Of a stretch of 64,000 nucleotides of DNA, positions 1 to 10,560 are shown piece by piece. A model generated the notes under the pieces. That model was not told where the DNA came from and did not search any database. It saw nothing but the letters and a program-made list of their open reading frames with translations. This DNA is from Malachius bipustulatus (taxonomy: Eukaryota > Arthropoda > Insecta > Coleoptera > Melyridae), in contig OU342634.1 of NCBI GenBank assembly GCA_910589415.1, positions 3,038,001 to 3,102,000 on the forward strand. The letters are read 5' to 3'. Every line of letters begins with the position of its first letter. Position 1 is the first letter of the stretch. The position numbers and the translations under genes are program-made.

Positions 1-905
1 GTGTTTATTTAGTCTATCGATATTTCGCCCTATATTTTTTATATTTATTTTTAAAGTGAATATAAACATTTATCTGGTAAATATTTCACGTACAATGAAC
101 CCTTATAAGGTACATACATGGAAGGTGAAAAATAGGAACTATAGAAACAGTTCAGTATTACGTTTTAAGAAATTATAGCAAGTCAACAAAAATATCAGTC
201 TACCAGAAATACGAATTTACATACCCAGACGTACCTATTAAGTGAATGTTTGAGGCATAATTTTGTTTTTGTCGGGTTTAAGGTATCCATCCGGTGAGTT
301 ATAATAAACATCCTATGCTATAAGTTATTTATGTTACCTTAAGTGTACTGTTATTATTAATGAATCATAACTACGTCCTTTAGTATTCAACTTGAGGAGA
401 AATCAATAATAATAAATGAAAAATATGATCTCAATCAAAATTTCTTTAAAATTAAAAAAAAAAAAAAAAACAAAAAGAAAGAACATCAGGTACCTAAGTT
501 TGTCGATTTATTTGCAACGAAACTCAGTTGCTTAAAGGAAACACCACGAGTCTGCATAGGACGAGTCTGGTGTTTTATTAAGTAATTTTATTATTAATAT
601 TAATTAATTAATATCAGAGGTAGTGCCGTGAGGTGTTTCCGGAGATATGCCCTGTACGCTGAGAACCCAACAGTTGCAGGATCTATTTTGAAGTGGTTCA
701 GGTATTTGATAGATGCGTACGTGAATGTCCTTTCTGAAGACGACAGATGGTGTGTAAGAGGTTTGAATAAATTGAACCTAGTACTGTAAGTAGTGATGAG
801 TTTGAGTAGAAAGAAGACGTACAAAGCAGGCACGGTAAGTTCCAAGCTGCCTGAAATGGCCTCTGCATGACTGCTCCACTGACAAGTCTGCCAGGATCTT
901 AATCT
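1..905. other. AT-rich stretch, nothing recognised
   Basis: No open frame with a recognisable motif was found on either strand. The stretch contains a long A-tract near 450-471 and otherwise low-complexity AT-rich sequence. I see no RNA gene, inverted repeat or promoter that I can support. Confidence 0.5.
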
Positions 906-1759
906 TTTGAATTATTCTTATCTTATTCTTAAAGAATTATCTTATTCTTTTGAAGAAGAAAATTTGTTAAAAAATACACTAAAAACCGTCCGGATAGATC
1001 CTCTCAGACCCACCCCAAACGGCCAGCCCATAGTTCACGTGGCTGATGAAATGCCCATAATAAGCATAGAAACAACCTCAAGGGACACCGTGTGCTGAAG
1101 GCGTCTGAGAAGGAAGCAGACACTAGCAAGGCTACCGCACAAATGATCTGTGTGAGCCGACCAGTTTAGGTTCTGGTCGATGTGGAAGCCCAAAAACTTC
1201 ACGACATCTTCGGCTCGATCAAGGCACCGTCGGTGGGAATGGAGGGTAAAGGGGAAAGACGTGATCGGCTAGAGTGAAAATCAATCATTTCAGTTTTATC
1301 TTAAGTTGAGTTTTAGTTTTAGTTTGTTGAACCTGAGCCATAAAATTTATTTTTCAATGGAAGTTAAACGGAATCTATCAGACTAGGAAGGTCGCCTGGT
1401 TTTATCCTAATAAGAATTGTTGTATCGTCAGCATAGTTAACAAAGAGTGAATTAGGGGAGGTAATTTTGGGACCCAGGTCGTTAATGAAGATAAGGAAAA
1501 GAAGTGGACTGGGAACACTACCCTGTGGCACCCCAGAGAAGATTGGAGCAAAAGGTGATCGCACAGGGTAACCATCAGACCCAGTAATCTGAAGCAAGCA
1601 AGGTGCTACTTGCTTGACTAACTTTTTTTTTATCGAATCAAACAACGATGGTTCTTTAACAAATTGAGTTGAATATAACTCTGTATTCAGCAAGACTTGC
1701 CAAGGTGGTTCAAGAATGTGTACTGAAAGCAAATTTTTTATAGAAAACAACGCCAGCAA
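906..1759 (-). pseudogene. LINE reverse transcriptase fragment (jockey/CR1-like)
   Basis: Reading the minus strand, the open frame 1759-1364 carries reverse transcriptase signatures of a non-LTR retrotransposon: SGVPQGSVPSPLLF, then FINDL, then the catalytic YADDTT box. In a shifted frame further downstream (about 1210-1100) the same element continues with VKFLGFHIDQNLNWSAH, the usual block after the palm domain, so at least one frameshift separates the two parts. The endonuclease and most of the fingers are missing on the 5' side, and no 3' tail with poly(A) is clear near 906. The likely original role was target-primed reverse transcription of the element RNA. It is a dead, 5'-truncated copy. 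The clade (jockey, CR1 or relative) is inferred only from motif style. Confidence 0.8.
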
Positions 1760-1794
1760 CGTTTGTCTTTGTCCTATCAGATTATTTAAAAAAA

Positions 1795-2230
1795 TTGATG
1801 TTGAAAAGAGGCCTAAATATTAAAATCAACAGATTATTGCTAAGAACAAATCGTCACTGGAAATCCGAAAATGATCACTGGTATGATAATATGCCCATTG
1901 GAAGAAATACGATTAAAAATGGGACAAAGCCGTTTGCCGAAGCGATTGGCTTGAATACCAAGGAAAAAAAAAACTAATCACTCCAATAGATCGACCGCGG
2001 TTAGCCGATTGGCCAAATGTGGTGTACAAGAACAAGAGCTTATAAAAATTACGGGTCACAACAATGCCAACTCAATAAAACCCTACTTGAAAATTGACGA
2101 AGAACATCATAATCAAATTATCAACAGCATGCGTAGTGGAAATACATCTTCATCAGTTATAGAAACTAACACGTCTGGATCTTCAGTTAGCTTTTCTAAT
2201 TGTTCTTTTGTTAGTTGCATCATTAAATAA
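1795..2230 (+). pseudogene. Crypton-type tyrosine recombinase C-terminal fragment
   Basis: Two adjoining plus-strand frames (1795-1972 and about 1973-2230) read together as the C-terminal half of a tyrosine recombinase of the Crypton/DUF3504 type. The first frame contains TNRHWKSENDHWYDNMPIG. After a run of ten A (1964-1973) the frame shifts, and the second contains TNHSNRSTAVSRL, giving the H-x-x-R box (His 1979-1981), then GVQEQELIKITGH (second His) and the presumed nucleophile Tyr at 2084-2086 in SIKPYL. In this family these residues perform strand cleavage and rejoining for circular-intermediate transposition. The frame change at the A-run and the missing N-terminal half, including the first catalytic Arg, make it a pseudogene, unless the run is a sequencing error. 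Family assignment rests on motif order only. Confidence 0.6.
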
Positions 2231-2244
2231 ATTGTTTTTGCTCT

Positions 2245-2420
2245 GTATTTTTTCTATAATTAGCAAAAAATTTTCTATCCGAACAATCCCCGAACGTTGA
2301 TATGTACATGCTTGTTCGGGCTTGTTGCTTGAAAACAGACCAACGCAAAATTTTTGAGCATGTATCAATGTTCGAGGGTTATTCGGATCGAAAATTTTTT
2401 GCTAATTATAGAAAAAATAC
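2245..2420. repeat. Fold-back hairpin, arms about 65 bases
   Basis: Left arm 2245-2311 and right arm 2358-2420 are inverted copies with only a few mismatches, separated by about 46 bases. Both arms share the outer motif GTATTTTTTCTATAATTAGC. It begins right after the Crypton-like frame ends, so it may be the 3' tail of that element or an independent small element. Confidence 0.75.
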
Positions 2421-4089
2421 ATTATTTAGCTTTCGAAATCTGTTATAAAATTTTTGGTTATAAAAGTCCTTGGGTTTATTACTATTGAAAACAACACGCT
2501 TGTCTCTGGTTTCTGATTGGCCAGATTACTTGAAAATCATAAGATAAGAAAAAATAAAAAATAAAAACAAATTGAGTTTTCCCCCTAAATTTTATTAGAT
2601 TTAATTTTCATTTTAGTCATTTTTATGCACTCTGTTATTTTTAGGGCTTGTACTGATTCAATTTTCGTTCCTGGTTTTATACTCAATATGAAGCTTAAAA
2701 TTCCAAAAACTTTGACGAGGAAAAACTTATCACTTCAAGAGCAAAAAAAATGTTTTTTTTTGTGATCATCTTGTTAATACAGGTGTTGACCGGAAACTTC
2801 AAAGCATTCCCAAGGTGAGACATCGAGTTTAAAAATTGCCTTCACAATATATCATCATGTAAGGAATTGGTAGCTTTTTTGAGTTAAGATTCAATAAAGA
2901 AGAATAATAAAGAATAGTTCTGCTGACGTGCGAAAACAAAATCACAATCCTTTGGGAATATCGAAAGTTATCCTCAATCAAAATTACGAAATTTTTTGGG
3001 GTGCGACACTTCATTTTTGAGTAGTGTTAGTGTGTTAAGCTGTGGTGTTTTGATACATTTTTTGATTATATTTTAACATTCAAATGTGACTTTCTTCTAA
3101 ATAAGATTAGGCGACTTTTATAAAGAAACTTTCTTTGTAGAAAATTAAAATTAAATATCTGATAGGGATGAACTATTATTGCCGGACCCTGTTCTAAATC
3201 AGGATCAAGCGGGATCAAAAGGATGCTGTTCTTCGATGTTTAAGACTACACTCTTACACTGTACTACTAAACTGATGTAAGAGCTGAAAGCCTGGTAAAC
3301 TGAAGGGTTAAGTACCCGAAGCCACCGGCAGGCCAAGATCTTCTAAGAATCTTCTTCATACTACTTACTATAGTTTACAATTAGAAATTTTGATCTCTGC
3401 AAAATATTCCGCCGCCCATGTCAACAGTTGTTGGCAGCTATAATAGCAATGAAGGAGACCTCCGAGTGTTGAATTACCATGTATTTAACTCTGTGTGTTA
3501 ATTGTACGCGCCATTAAACTCCAGTAATTAGGGCCGACGCCGATGCGACCATTATAATGCATGGTGTATCGTGTACCCCTGAAATCGTTAATGAGTTTCC
3601 TATTTATACTCTACACCATAGGCTGCTGTAAATAGGCTGTCATTACTCTGGCCTGTTGAATAGATCTTATATAACAGATCGCTATCCGACTTCCTGTCAA
3701 TTATAATCGGAAGCTTGCTTGCATCATCATCCCGTTAACAAAATATTAAATAAACACCTAAATTTATATTGTTCCTAACGTGTACCTAGTTATATCTCTT
3801 TCCGGAAGTCTTTTATTGATCTTCAGAAGTTAAAGCTTTGCCGACTTCTTACAGGAAACTATAGTGAAATTTGATCATTTTTTATTTAAGGAGGTTGTTT
3901 TATTAAAGGCTTTTAATGTCGATGTCGACACCGCTTTACGAAAATCACCCAAACTCATCAAATAATGTCCACCGATCCTGAATCCCAGATCACGAAAAAG
4001 TGGTTTTTCAAAATTCACCTGCCGAGGGTTATTCTAAATATCGAAATACCTAAATGCGAAAATTTTAGAGGGTGATTTCTTGGCTCATT
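2421..4089. other. Non-coding stretch with a homeodomain-type motif cluster
   Basis: No coding signal was found. Within 3390-3720 the composition is more balanced than the flanks. Several core motifs that homeodomain proteins bind lie close together at about 3495-3600: TTAATTG, CATTAAA, GTAATTA and TTAATGAG. This is compatible with an unrepeated regulatory or conserved non-coding segment but is not proof. I saw no inverted repeats here. Confidence 0.3.
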
Positions 4090-4470
4090 CTAAGCAAAAA
4101 AAGTTATCGTTAATAACGTGTGTCTAGAAATGATACCCTTTTTGAGATACAGGATACAGGGTGTCAAAAGATGATATTTTTCCAGTTTTACGAAAATATC
4201 CTGAGACCGTTTGAGATACAGAACTCAGCTTTATTGATATTAGCTACGCTTATTGATATTTCCGACACGTTTTGAAACATCCAAAGCGAGTTTTTCATCG
4301 TAAATGACAGATTTTCTCGAAAACGGTTTACGTTAACAATTGCGACCAAGAGTACCTTTTTTCTGTAGAAAATATTGGGAGTTTAAAATTGGCTTTCAAA
4401 ATGCCAATTTTACCAGAGCCACAGAATTTAGGGACAAAAAACTTAACGCAACCCCAAAGTTACAGACATA

Positions 4471-6052
4471 CGGGTGTTCTACAAGCTCTATGACAAACTT
4501 TGACAGATGGTAGGTTGCTTGATTTTAAACATATTTTTTTTAATAAACATGGGTCCGATTCGTTTTTGTTTAGAAGTTACAAAAGCATTTAACCTTTATT
4601 AACAATCAACAATAAAAATTTAAATTAAATGATAATCACAAAACTTAAGACTATAAAAATTGTTCGAAATGTCCACCCTCAGCTTGAATGCAAGCCTCAC
4701 ATCGACGAACTAAAGATTCGGTCACTCGAAGAATGAGATTTGGATCATTTCTTATTTGGTTAGCTGCATCTTGAATTCTTTCAAGCAACTGCTGATGGGT
4801 AGCGATTTCAACATGGTAGACCAGCTGCTTCATGTGTCCCCATAAATAAAAATCCAGAGGATTCAGACCGGGAGAACGAGGTGGCCATGATATTGGACCT
4901 CCTTGACCTATCCATTTATTCGGGAAATGTTCCTTTAGCCAAGCAGCAACTTGTCTTCCTCTATGTGGTGGTGCACCGTCATGCTGATACCACATATTTT
5001 GAATAATATTGAGTTGCACGTCATCAATAAACTCTAAAAGGTCGTGTTCTAAGAAATGTCTATAAAGATCTGCATTTAAACGATCATTTAGAACATGCAC
5101 AGGTAATAAATTATTGTTGAAAATGCCACCCCAAACGTTGACACTGAATCGTTGCTGAAATCGTCTTGGTCTAATTGCAAGTGGATTTTGCAACGCCCAT
5201 ACATGTTCATTATGATTATTATTTATGCCATCCCTAGTAAAGCACGCTTCATCAGACCATATGACAAGCGAAATGAATCTATCATTTTGTGCTTGTTGCT
5301 GAAGTAACCAGCGACAAAATCCTAATCGCTGTGGGGCATCTCCAGCATGCAATGCCTGTACATTTTGGCGATGAAACGGGTGTAACATTTCTCTGTTCAA
5401 TACACGCCATACAAAATTCGGTGATACATGAAGGTTACTAGAAATACGCCGAACACTGATTGAAGGGTTATCGAGGACAGCATCTATCACATTTTATTCA
5501 TCTTGTACATTTACTTCAGTAGGGGGAATAGCCTTCTTTGGAGCGGAATTACCTGCTTCTCGAAGTCTACGAAATGATGCACTAAACACCGTGTGGGCAG
5601 GTTGATGTCTATTTGGATACCTGCGTCGGTATTCTTGAGCAGCTTGTCTGGCGTTACCATTGGAATACCCATATACAAACACAATATCTGCATATTCCTC
5701 AGTCGAGAATAAATGCATTTTTTATTTATAACTTTCACACGAAATATCTAATAAATAATTAAAATGACACTAACAATTATTATTGTCATAACAACCGATA
5801 TTTCTATTTATCAGCCTACGTTTTTCATTGAAGTAAGTGTATATTTTATAAGTGTACATTGGTTGACATAGTGTCTTAGTGACATAGCGACTTAGTGTCA
5901 CTTCCTGGTTGACTGAAAAAATTACGATTCTTTAAATGCTTGTAGCTTCTAAACAAAAACGAATCGGACCCATGTTTATTAAAAAAAATATGTTTAAAAT
6001 CAAGCAACCTACCATCTGTCAAAGTTTGTCATAGAGCTTGTAGAACACCCTG
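4471..6052 (-). mobile_element. DD41D mariner-like transposon, nearly intact
   Basis: The ends are inverted repeats of about 120 bases (4471-4591 and 5934-6052), flanked by TA at 4469-4470 and 6053-6054, the target duplication of the IS630/Tc1/mariner superfamily. The right tip reads as CAGGGTGTTCTACAAGC, while the left tip has lost one A (CGGGTGTTC). The transposase lies on the minus strand inside. At 1582 bases it has the size of a full mariner-like element. Confidence 0.9.
4651..5718 (-). pseudogene. DD41D mariner-like transposase with one in-frame stop
   Basis: The frame starting at 5718 encodes an N-terminal helix-turn-helix region (MHLFSTEEYADIVFVYGYS), is stopped by TAA at 5494-5496, and continues in the same frame to 4651. 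Without the stop it would be about 355 residues, matching the 357-residue relative at 21700-22773. Counting from codon 5490 downward, the catalytic aspartates lie in WSDEACF, QHDGAPPH and NPLDFYLWGH. The last two are separated by 41 residues, hence DD41D, a spacing described for the rosa-type mariner lineage. The protein would cut and join transposon ends at TA. The C-terminus HFEQFL matches the relative, showing the 3' end is complete. Apart from the stop the reading frame looks undamaged, so inactivation appears recent. Confidence 0.9.
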
Positions 6053-6106
6053 TATAAAAAAATGGTTAACATTAAAAAATATCTAATATCAATGGTAAGA
6101 CGTGTA

Positions 6107-6641
6107 CCGAGTGGGCAACTAAGAATGAACGCCTACCGCATCTCAGGAATGGCTCGTCACACAGTTTTAGGGTAAAATTTTGGTGAAATTTTGAAAACCA
6201 AAATGGTGAACAGAAAAAAAAAGAGAATAGGCGATTTTTCATCACCCTGTATACATATTCACTTCACGGTCATGGAAACTTTTGATCGCCATAAACATGC
6301 TTCAATTTCAGCAATTTTAACTGTGGGATGATTTCCATTTGATCCGTGCGGATGCCAAACTCTAAAAATTGATAAAATCAACTTTGCTGCCAGATATCTA
6401 CAGTTAGGCGAAAGATATTCAGCTGCGATTTTTATAACACGTTAAGAATATAATTCTCTTTTCCACTGTGTAAAAGTAATGCATACTAATATAAAAAATA
6501 AATATTAGTAGTTTTAGAAGCTCAAAAATATTTTCCAGCGATTTTTTGGGGTCACTTTCCTCGTAAGAAATTTTACCCTAAAGCTGTGTGACGAGCCGTT
6601 CTTGAGATACGGTAGGCGTCCATTCTTAGTTGCCCACCCGG
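6107..6641. mobile_element. Non-autonomous inverted-repeat element (CCGGGTGGGC tips)
   Basis: Tips are CC(G)AGTGGGCAACTAAG on the left and its complement on the right, with TA at 6105-6106 and 6642-6643. Arms of about 80 bases include GGCTCGTCACACAG and the TTTTACCC block. No coding capacity is seen. A second, disrupted copy of the same family is at 58494-59980, sharing the tip and an internal block with GATATTCAGCTGCGATT. It is inserted in the older element spanning 4090-6790. Confidence 0.8.
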
Positions 6642-6856
6642 TACAAAAATTGAGCTCTGTACTTCAAACTTGGTTCCTGAAACAAGGTTCCTGAAATATC
6701 ATCAAAAGACTGGAAAAAAGTCTCTCTGACACCCTGCGTATCTTAAAAAGGGAACAGTTTGCGAATTACGTTAACAAAAACTTTTTACGCACAATTGAAT
6801 CAAAATTGGTTGTTTACGTCTTAGTTATCATGGCGGAAACTATGACTTTACGACTA

Positions 6857-6912
6857 GCGGGCCGTAAAGTAGAGAAAAAGCCCGGCGGGCCGTAAAGTAG
6901 AGAAAAAGCCTG
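6857..6912. repeat. 28-base tandem duplication
   Basis: Two adjacent copies of a 28-base unit starting GCGGGCCGTAAAGTAGAG, at 6857-6884 and 6885-6912, differing at one or two bases. No function is evident. Confidence 0.85.
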
Positions 6913-6981
6913 GAGATTATGAAACATACTAAGGGATTATATTATAAATATAATTAATTATTTGTAATATTAAAATAGTTT

Positions 6982-7055
6982 CGTGGCCCAGCGGGGAATC
7001 GAACCCCTGACCTCCTGATTACACGTCAGGTGTGCTTACCACTACACCACCCACG
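6982..7055 (-). tRNA. tRNA-like sequence, anticodon position TGT (Thr)
   Basis: On the minus strand the sequence carries an internal control region like box A (GTGTAGTGGTAAGC) and a clear box B/T-loop (GGGGTTCGATTCCCC). The anticodon arm has a perfect 5-bp stem CCTGA/TCAGG around a seven-base loop with TGT at positions 34-36, which would read threonine ACA. Acceptor ends CGTGG/CCACG pair over five bases. Odd points: position 33 is G rather than the near-universal T, the junction between T-arm and acceptor has extra bases, and no T-run terminator stands right after the 3' end. It may be a decayed tRNA gene or a tRNA-derived element rather than a working gene. Confidence 0.5.
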
Positions 7056-7370
7056 TCACTTACTGTTGCTTTGATCAGATCGGCTATATGAGTTGTTGTT
7101 GTTTCTCTCTCTGTGTGAACGAGGAACGAGTGGTCGCTACAGTTAAAAACACAGTTGGAAACATTCTGGAAAGTAATTCCATCAACCAGAAGTCGCTTCT
7201 GAAGAATGTCTCATTGCGAAATTAATACAAGTTGACTTATCGATTATATTAATTATTCAACGTCAAACGATGCTGTCAAATAATTAATTTTAAACGAACG
7301 TCAAAAATTATTATTTTATATTAGAAATATTATTGTTATTGTTTTGATGCAATTGTGCGTAAAACGTTGT

Positions 7371-7459
7371 ACGTACCTCTGCCCGAAGGAAAGATTACGC
7401 CCTTAGCCGAATAAAGGTCGTCCGCGGGCGTAATCTTCTTCCTTCGGCCCTCTGTACGT
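7371..7459. repeat. GC-rich imperfect palindrome
   Basis: Arms 7371-7402 and 7426-7459 share ACGTAC at the outside and AAGATTACGCCC at the inside, about 80% complementary, with a 23-base loop. GC content is well above the flanking sequence. It adjoins the inverted-repeat segment ending at 7364. Confidence 0.7.
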
Positions 7460-9613
7460 AAATAACTATTACTTTTGAACGGGTCAAGGAATTATCCCCT
7501 AAAATTTTTCGTATTTAAGTATTTAAGATAACTCTGCGTGTACTTATTGGAAGAACAAACTTGACGTTAGTGTAAAAAATTCATTATTTCTATTAAGAAG
7601 CCAGTGGCGTGGGTGAAAGGGTATGAAAATGGCTAAATTTCTATAAACATTTATGAGCACATTTTTAAAGGAATTGAATTGAAATTTTTCAAACAAAATA
7701 ACATTATTTCTCTAAGATCAAATTTCCGATTTTCAAAAGGCCCCTGAAGTTTTTTCGAATTCAAGGTATAATGTAAAAGAATTCGATTTAAAAAATTAGC
7801 TAGCCAGTGGCGTTCATAGGAAAAGGAGCAAAATTGATAAATTCTCTATTCATTTTATGACAAGTTTTCAAACGAATGGAAATGAAATTTTCAACAAGTA
7901 CGCTAATACTCATATGACCGGATCATGAAAAAATTCAGAAAGTCAATTTAAAAAATGGCTATATCATCATTGAATTCCATAAAAATACACTTTTTCTTTT
8001 TACTTGTCCTGATACTTTCCTCAACTGGACCACCAGCAAATGTGAAATTATTTATTAATTTTTGTCAAATTAATTTGTTAATTCATTAATTAATTAATTA
8101 ACAGAAGAAAAAGTGAGCATTAGGTACTACATGGGAAGCTGTTGTGTAGAAAGAACATTGTTGCCAACGGAATCGATTTCTAATGAAAATTATTCATACT
8201 TTGCAAGTGAGTTATTCGTACAAGGGCATTCAAAAAAGTCTCACGCTTGAATTGGCTCTAAAATGAATCGAGGAAAATTAGGGGGTATAAAAATTTGCAT
8301 GGGATTGGGATTTCCCATGGACGGTCTGCCGATGCAACAACCGGTATGTTTACTTTGGACATAAATTAAGTTTTCGGCCTTGAAAATGCTCCTGTAAGTT
8401 TGTCTGTTTAGATTTTTACACGAAATTTTCTATTTCCGCATAACTAATGGAGGACTTCAAATTTTCGTTTCAAAAATTTCCAAATGTCACGTGGTTTGCT
8501 CAGGTTTTCCTTTCAAATTACGCAAAGTTCCATTCCTTGCACCACGATTCGTCTCGCAGATTTGAGTCTAGAGAGGGCTGATTTTATAATTTGAGCTAAA
8601 TTGGAAGACGTTTCAAAGCGGCGGTCATTTGAATTTTCTAAAAAATTGTTCTAAAAAAAAACGCAAAAATACGCAAAACTTCTCTATGGTCAAATTATAA
8701 AAATAAAGAAATTTCGTGAATGGGATAACAACAACTAACAATAATTTCATCCAACAAGGACAAGGCAGTAGAAGAAGAAACTTACTGTAAAAGAAAACAC
8801 ACCGGAACTTTTCCCCGTACAAATGCACAGAAAGAAAAACAAAACCATCCATACACATGTGTAGTCGGTCGGTGTTGCTTCACCATACATAAATGCAAAA
8901 CCATATGTGCTCGCTCCGTGTATAGTATAATAGCATAAAAAAGGAATTAGACATATTGGAACGGCTTTAGCTGCGGAGGATATGTGCCGTCATGAATATA
9001 TCTATGCCTCTGCAGCGTGCGTCACGAAGAATCCTATACCTTGGTCTCTCTCTCTCTTCCTATCCTTTCCTATCTTGTCAATACAAATACTCTAAAGTAG
9101 CATCTTTGTCTTGCATTTGTTCATCTGCCTCGGACTTTATACGACGACATCAGCAAGATATGAGCAAGATAAAGGGCTTTATAATATTAGACACGTGTGA
9201 GCACAAAGAGGAACGCCAATGAAAGGGAAGAGTGCTTGAGTTAGTCGAGAGAGAACCTGGATGCTCTTATTAAAAGTGCTCCAACAGTTCCTGCCAGGTC
9301 CATTGTATGATCTTGCTGAATATGAGCGTCTAGGTGATGTTTTATGTTTTAATTTTGTTTTTATATTTTTGAAAGGTGATCCTTCAAGCCTTTTGGTAAT
9401 CGCTATGGTTGTTATGGGACGACACTTCGACAAAGTATGCAAATTATGGGGTGAGTAGAGCACATAAAACGTTACAAAAATTTGGTCAAACGAATTACTT
9501 AGTGATAATTCACTTGATCGACAAAATGTCGTTAGTCGAAAGCCGGTTAGAGCGTAAATCGACATACGTGTGCAGCTGTCAATGTATGGGTTCGAATTCC
9601 AGCTATATCTTTA
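7460..9613. other. Non-coding, with one dispersed repeat
   Basis: Around 7598-7690 (AGCCAGTGGCGTGGGTG then CTAAATTTCTATAAACATTT) the sequence matches, inverted, 19530-19620, so it belongs to a dispersed repeat. A TTAA-rich tract lies at 8075-8103. Short open frames near 9179-9640 show no recognisable domain. Nothing else is supported. Confidence 0.4.
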
Positions 9614-10083
9614 CAGGATGTAGATCAACTCGATTTTGACAATGGTAAAGGGCATATAAAGATCTCCTCAATCGTCAAGACGGAACATTTACTTGGTTTT
9701 TGGATTCGGATCGACTTCCGGTTGTTCGTTTTTTGACTCTAGTTTCGGCATTTTCAGGTTATCGGCAAAACTTTTTGAAAATTCCTTATTCTCAGTTAGG
9801 TATCTACAACTTTCATATTGAAGTAATCCAGTTTCTATCTCTTTTGGATCCAAAATACAAGCAGAAACTGAACTTCAACGCAAAAGTTGTAACTGAATAC
9901 AAGTAGTTTCCAAAATTAGATTTCGTTTGGCAAAAAGTTCAAAATGCCGAAACTAGAACCAAAAACGAAAAACCGGAAGTCGACCATATTTCAGCAACGA
10001 GGGTAAAAAACCATTAAACTCTATAATATAAGAAAATTACAAAAAAAGTGTCCTTTACCGTTATTTGAGTTGATATACACCTG
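9614..10083. mobile_element. MITE related to the DD41D element at 20.7 kb
   Basis: TA at 9612-9613 and 10084-10085 flank tips CAGGATGTAGATCAACTCG and its inverted partner ending CACCTG. The terminal arms contain ACTTCCGGTT and the block GTTTCGGCATTTTCAGGTT, also found in the inverted repeats of the DD41D element at 20656-23411. At 470 bases and without a transposase it looks like a deletion derivative that could be mobilised in trans by that family. Confidence 0.75.
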
Positions 10084-10344
10084 TAAGTATATTACTTGAA
10101 ACATTAAAACTCTAGTTGGGCTGAACGGGCTAGTTAATTTTCATTAATTTCATTAAATACCTATCAGATAAATTTCCTTACTATAATTATTTCTCTGACC
10201 TTGAACAACTTTGACAATACCCCCAAGGCTCAACTTTCAAAGCATCTCTAAAAAAATGAATAGCTAGGGAATTTCAAATTACGGTTTCATCAATTACTGA
10301 GAACTGAAGCGGTAGTCTTCTTCTAGTGCTGGCCTACAATGGGA

Positions 10345-10560
10345 TTTAATTAGATAGGTTCCGTCCGGTCAGTCGCCGCTAGTTTAACCTGGCAACATCG
10401 CCTTCCGTCACCGCCTGCTACGAAAGCGGTGAGGCCGCCACATCCGGTATCGCTGTGGTGCATCCTCGGGAGACTTCCGGCACTCACGGCCGCCTCTGTG
10501 ATCTTATCCTCGGCTCTAAGCTCCGGACGTGCACCGTATAGCGGAGTCACGTAACCTTTT
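10345..10560. other. CpG-rich patch of unknown nature
   Basis: About 200 bases rich in G+C and CpG (for example AGTCGCCGCTAG, GTGAGGCCGCC) within AT-rich surroundings. The minus strand is open for 66 codons but shows no known domain. It could be an exon, a fragment of a GC-rich transposable element or a small island. Confidence 0.3.

Larger units (their letters stand above)
4090..6790. repeat. Old inverted-repeat element hosting two later insertions
   Basis: The sequence beginning TA-CAGGGTGTCAAAAGATGAT at 4155 reappears inverted ending at 6736 (GACACCCTG), and similarity continues outward on both sides (4102-4150 with 6740-6790) and inward for about 90 bases. The inner part of the left arm (to about 4465) resembles sequence at 19945-20470, so the host element is a dispersed family. 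Between the arms sit a DD41D mariner-like copy and a second small element. Confidence 0.6.
6783..7364. repeat. Segment bounded by 23-base inverted repeats
   Basis: The sequence TTTTACGCACAATTGAATC at 6783 is repeated inverted at 7342-7364 with one or two changes. The enclosed 582 bases hold a short tandem duplication and a tRNA-like sequence. It could be a small transposable element or a coincidental pair. No target duplication was identified. Confidence 0.45.

Noticed and set aside
600..845. 81-codon minus-strand open frame
   Set aside because: No domain, no promoter, and composition like its non-coding surroundings; long frames by chance are expected at this size.
9179..9565. 128-codon minus-strand frame overlapping two plus-strand frames
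   Set aside because: No motif or repeated family match by eye; overlapping frames on both strands suggest chance openness.
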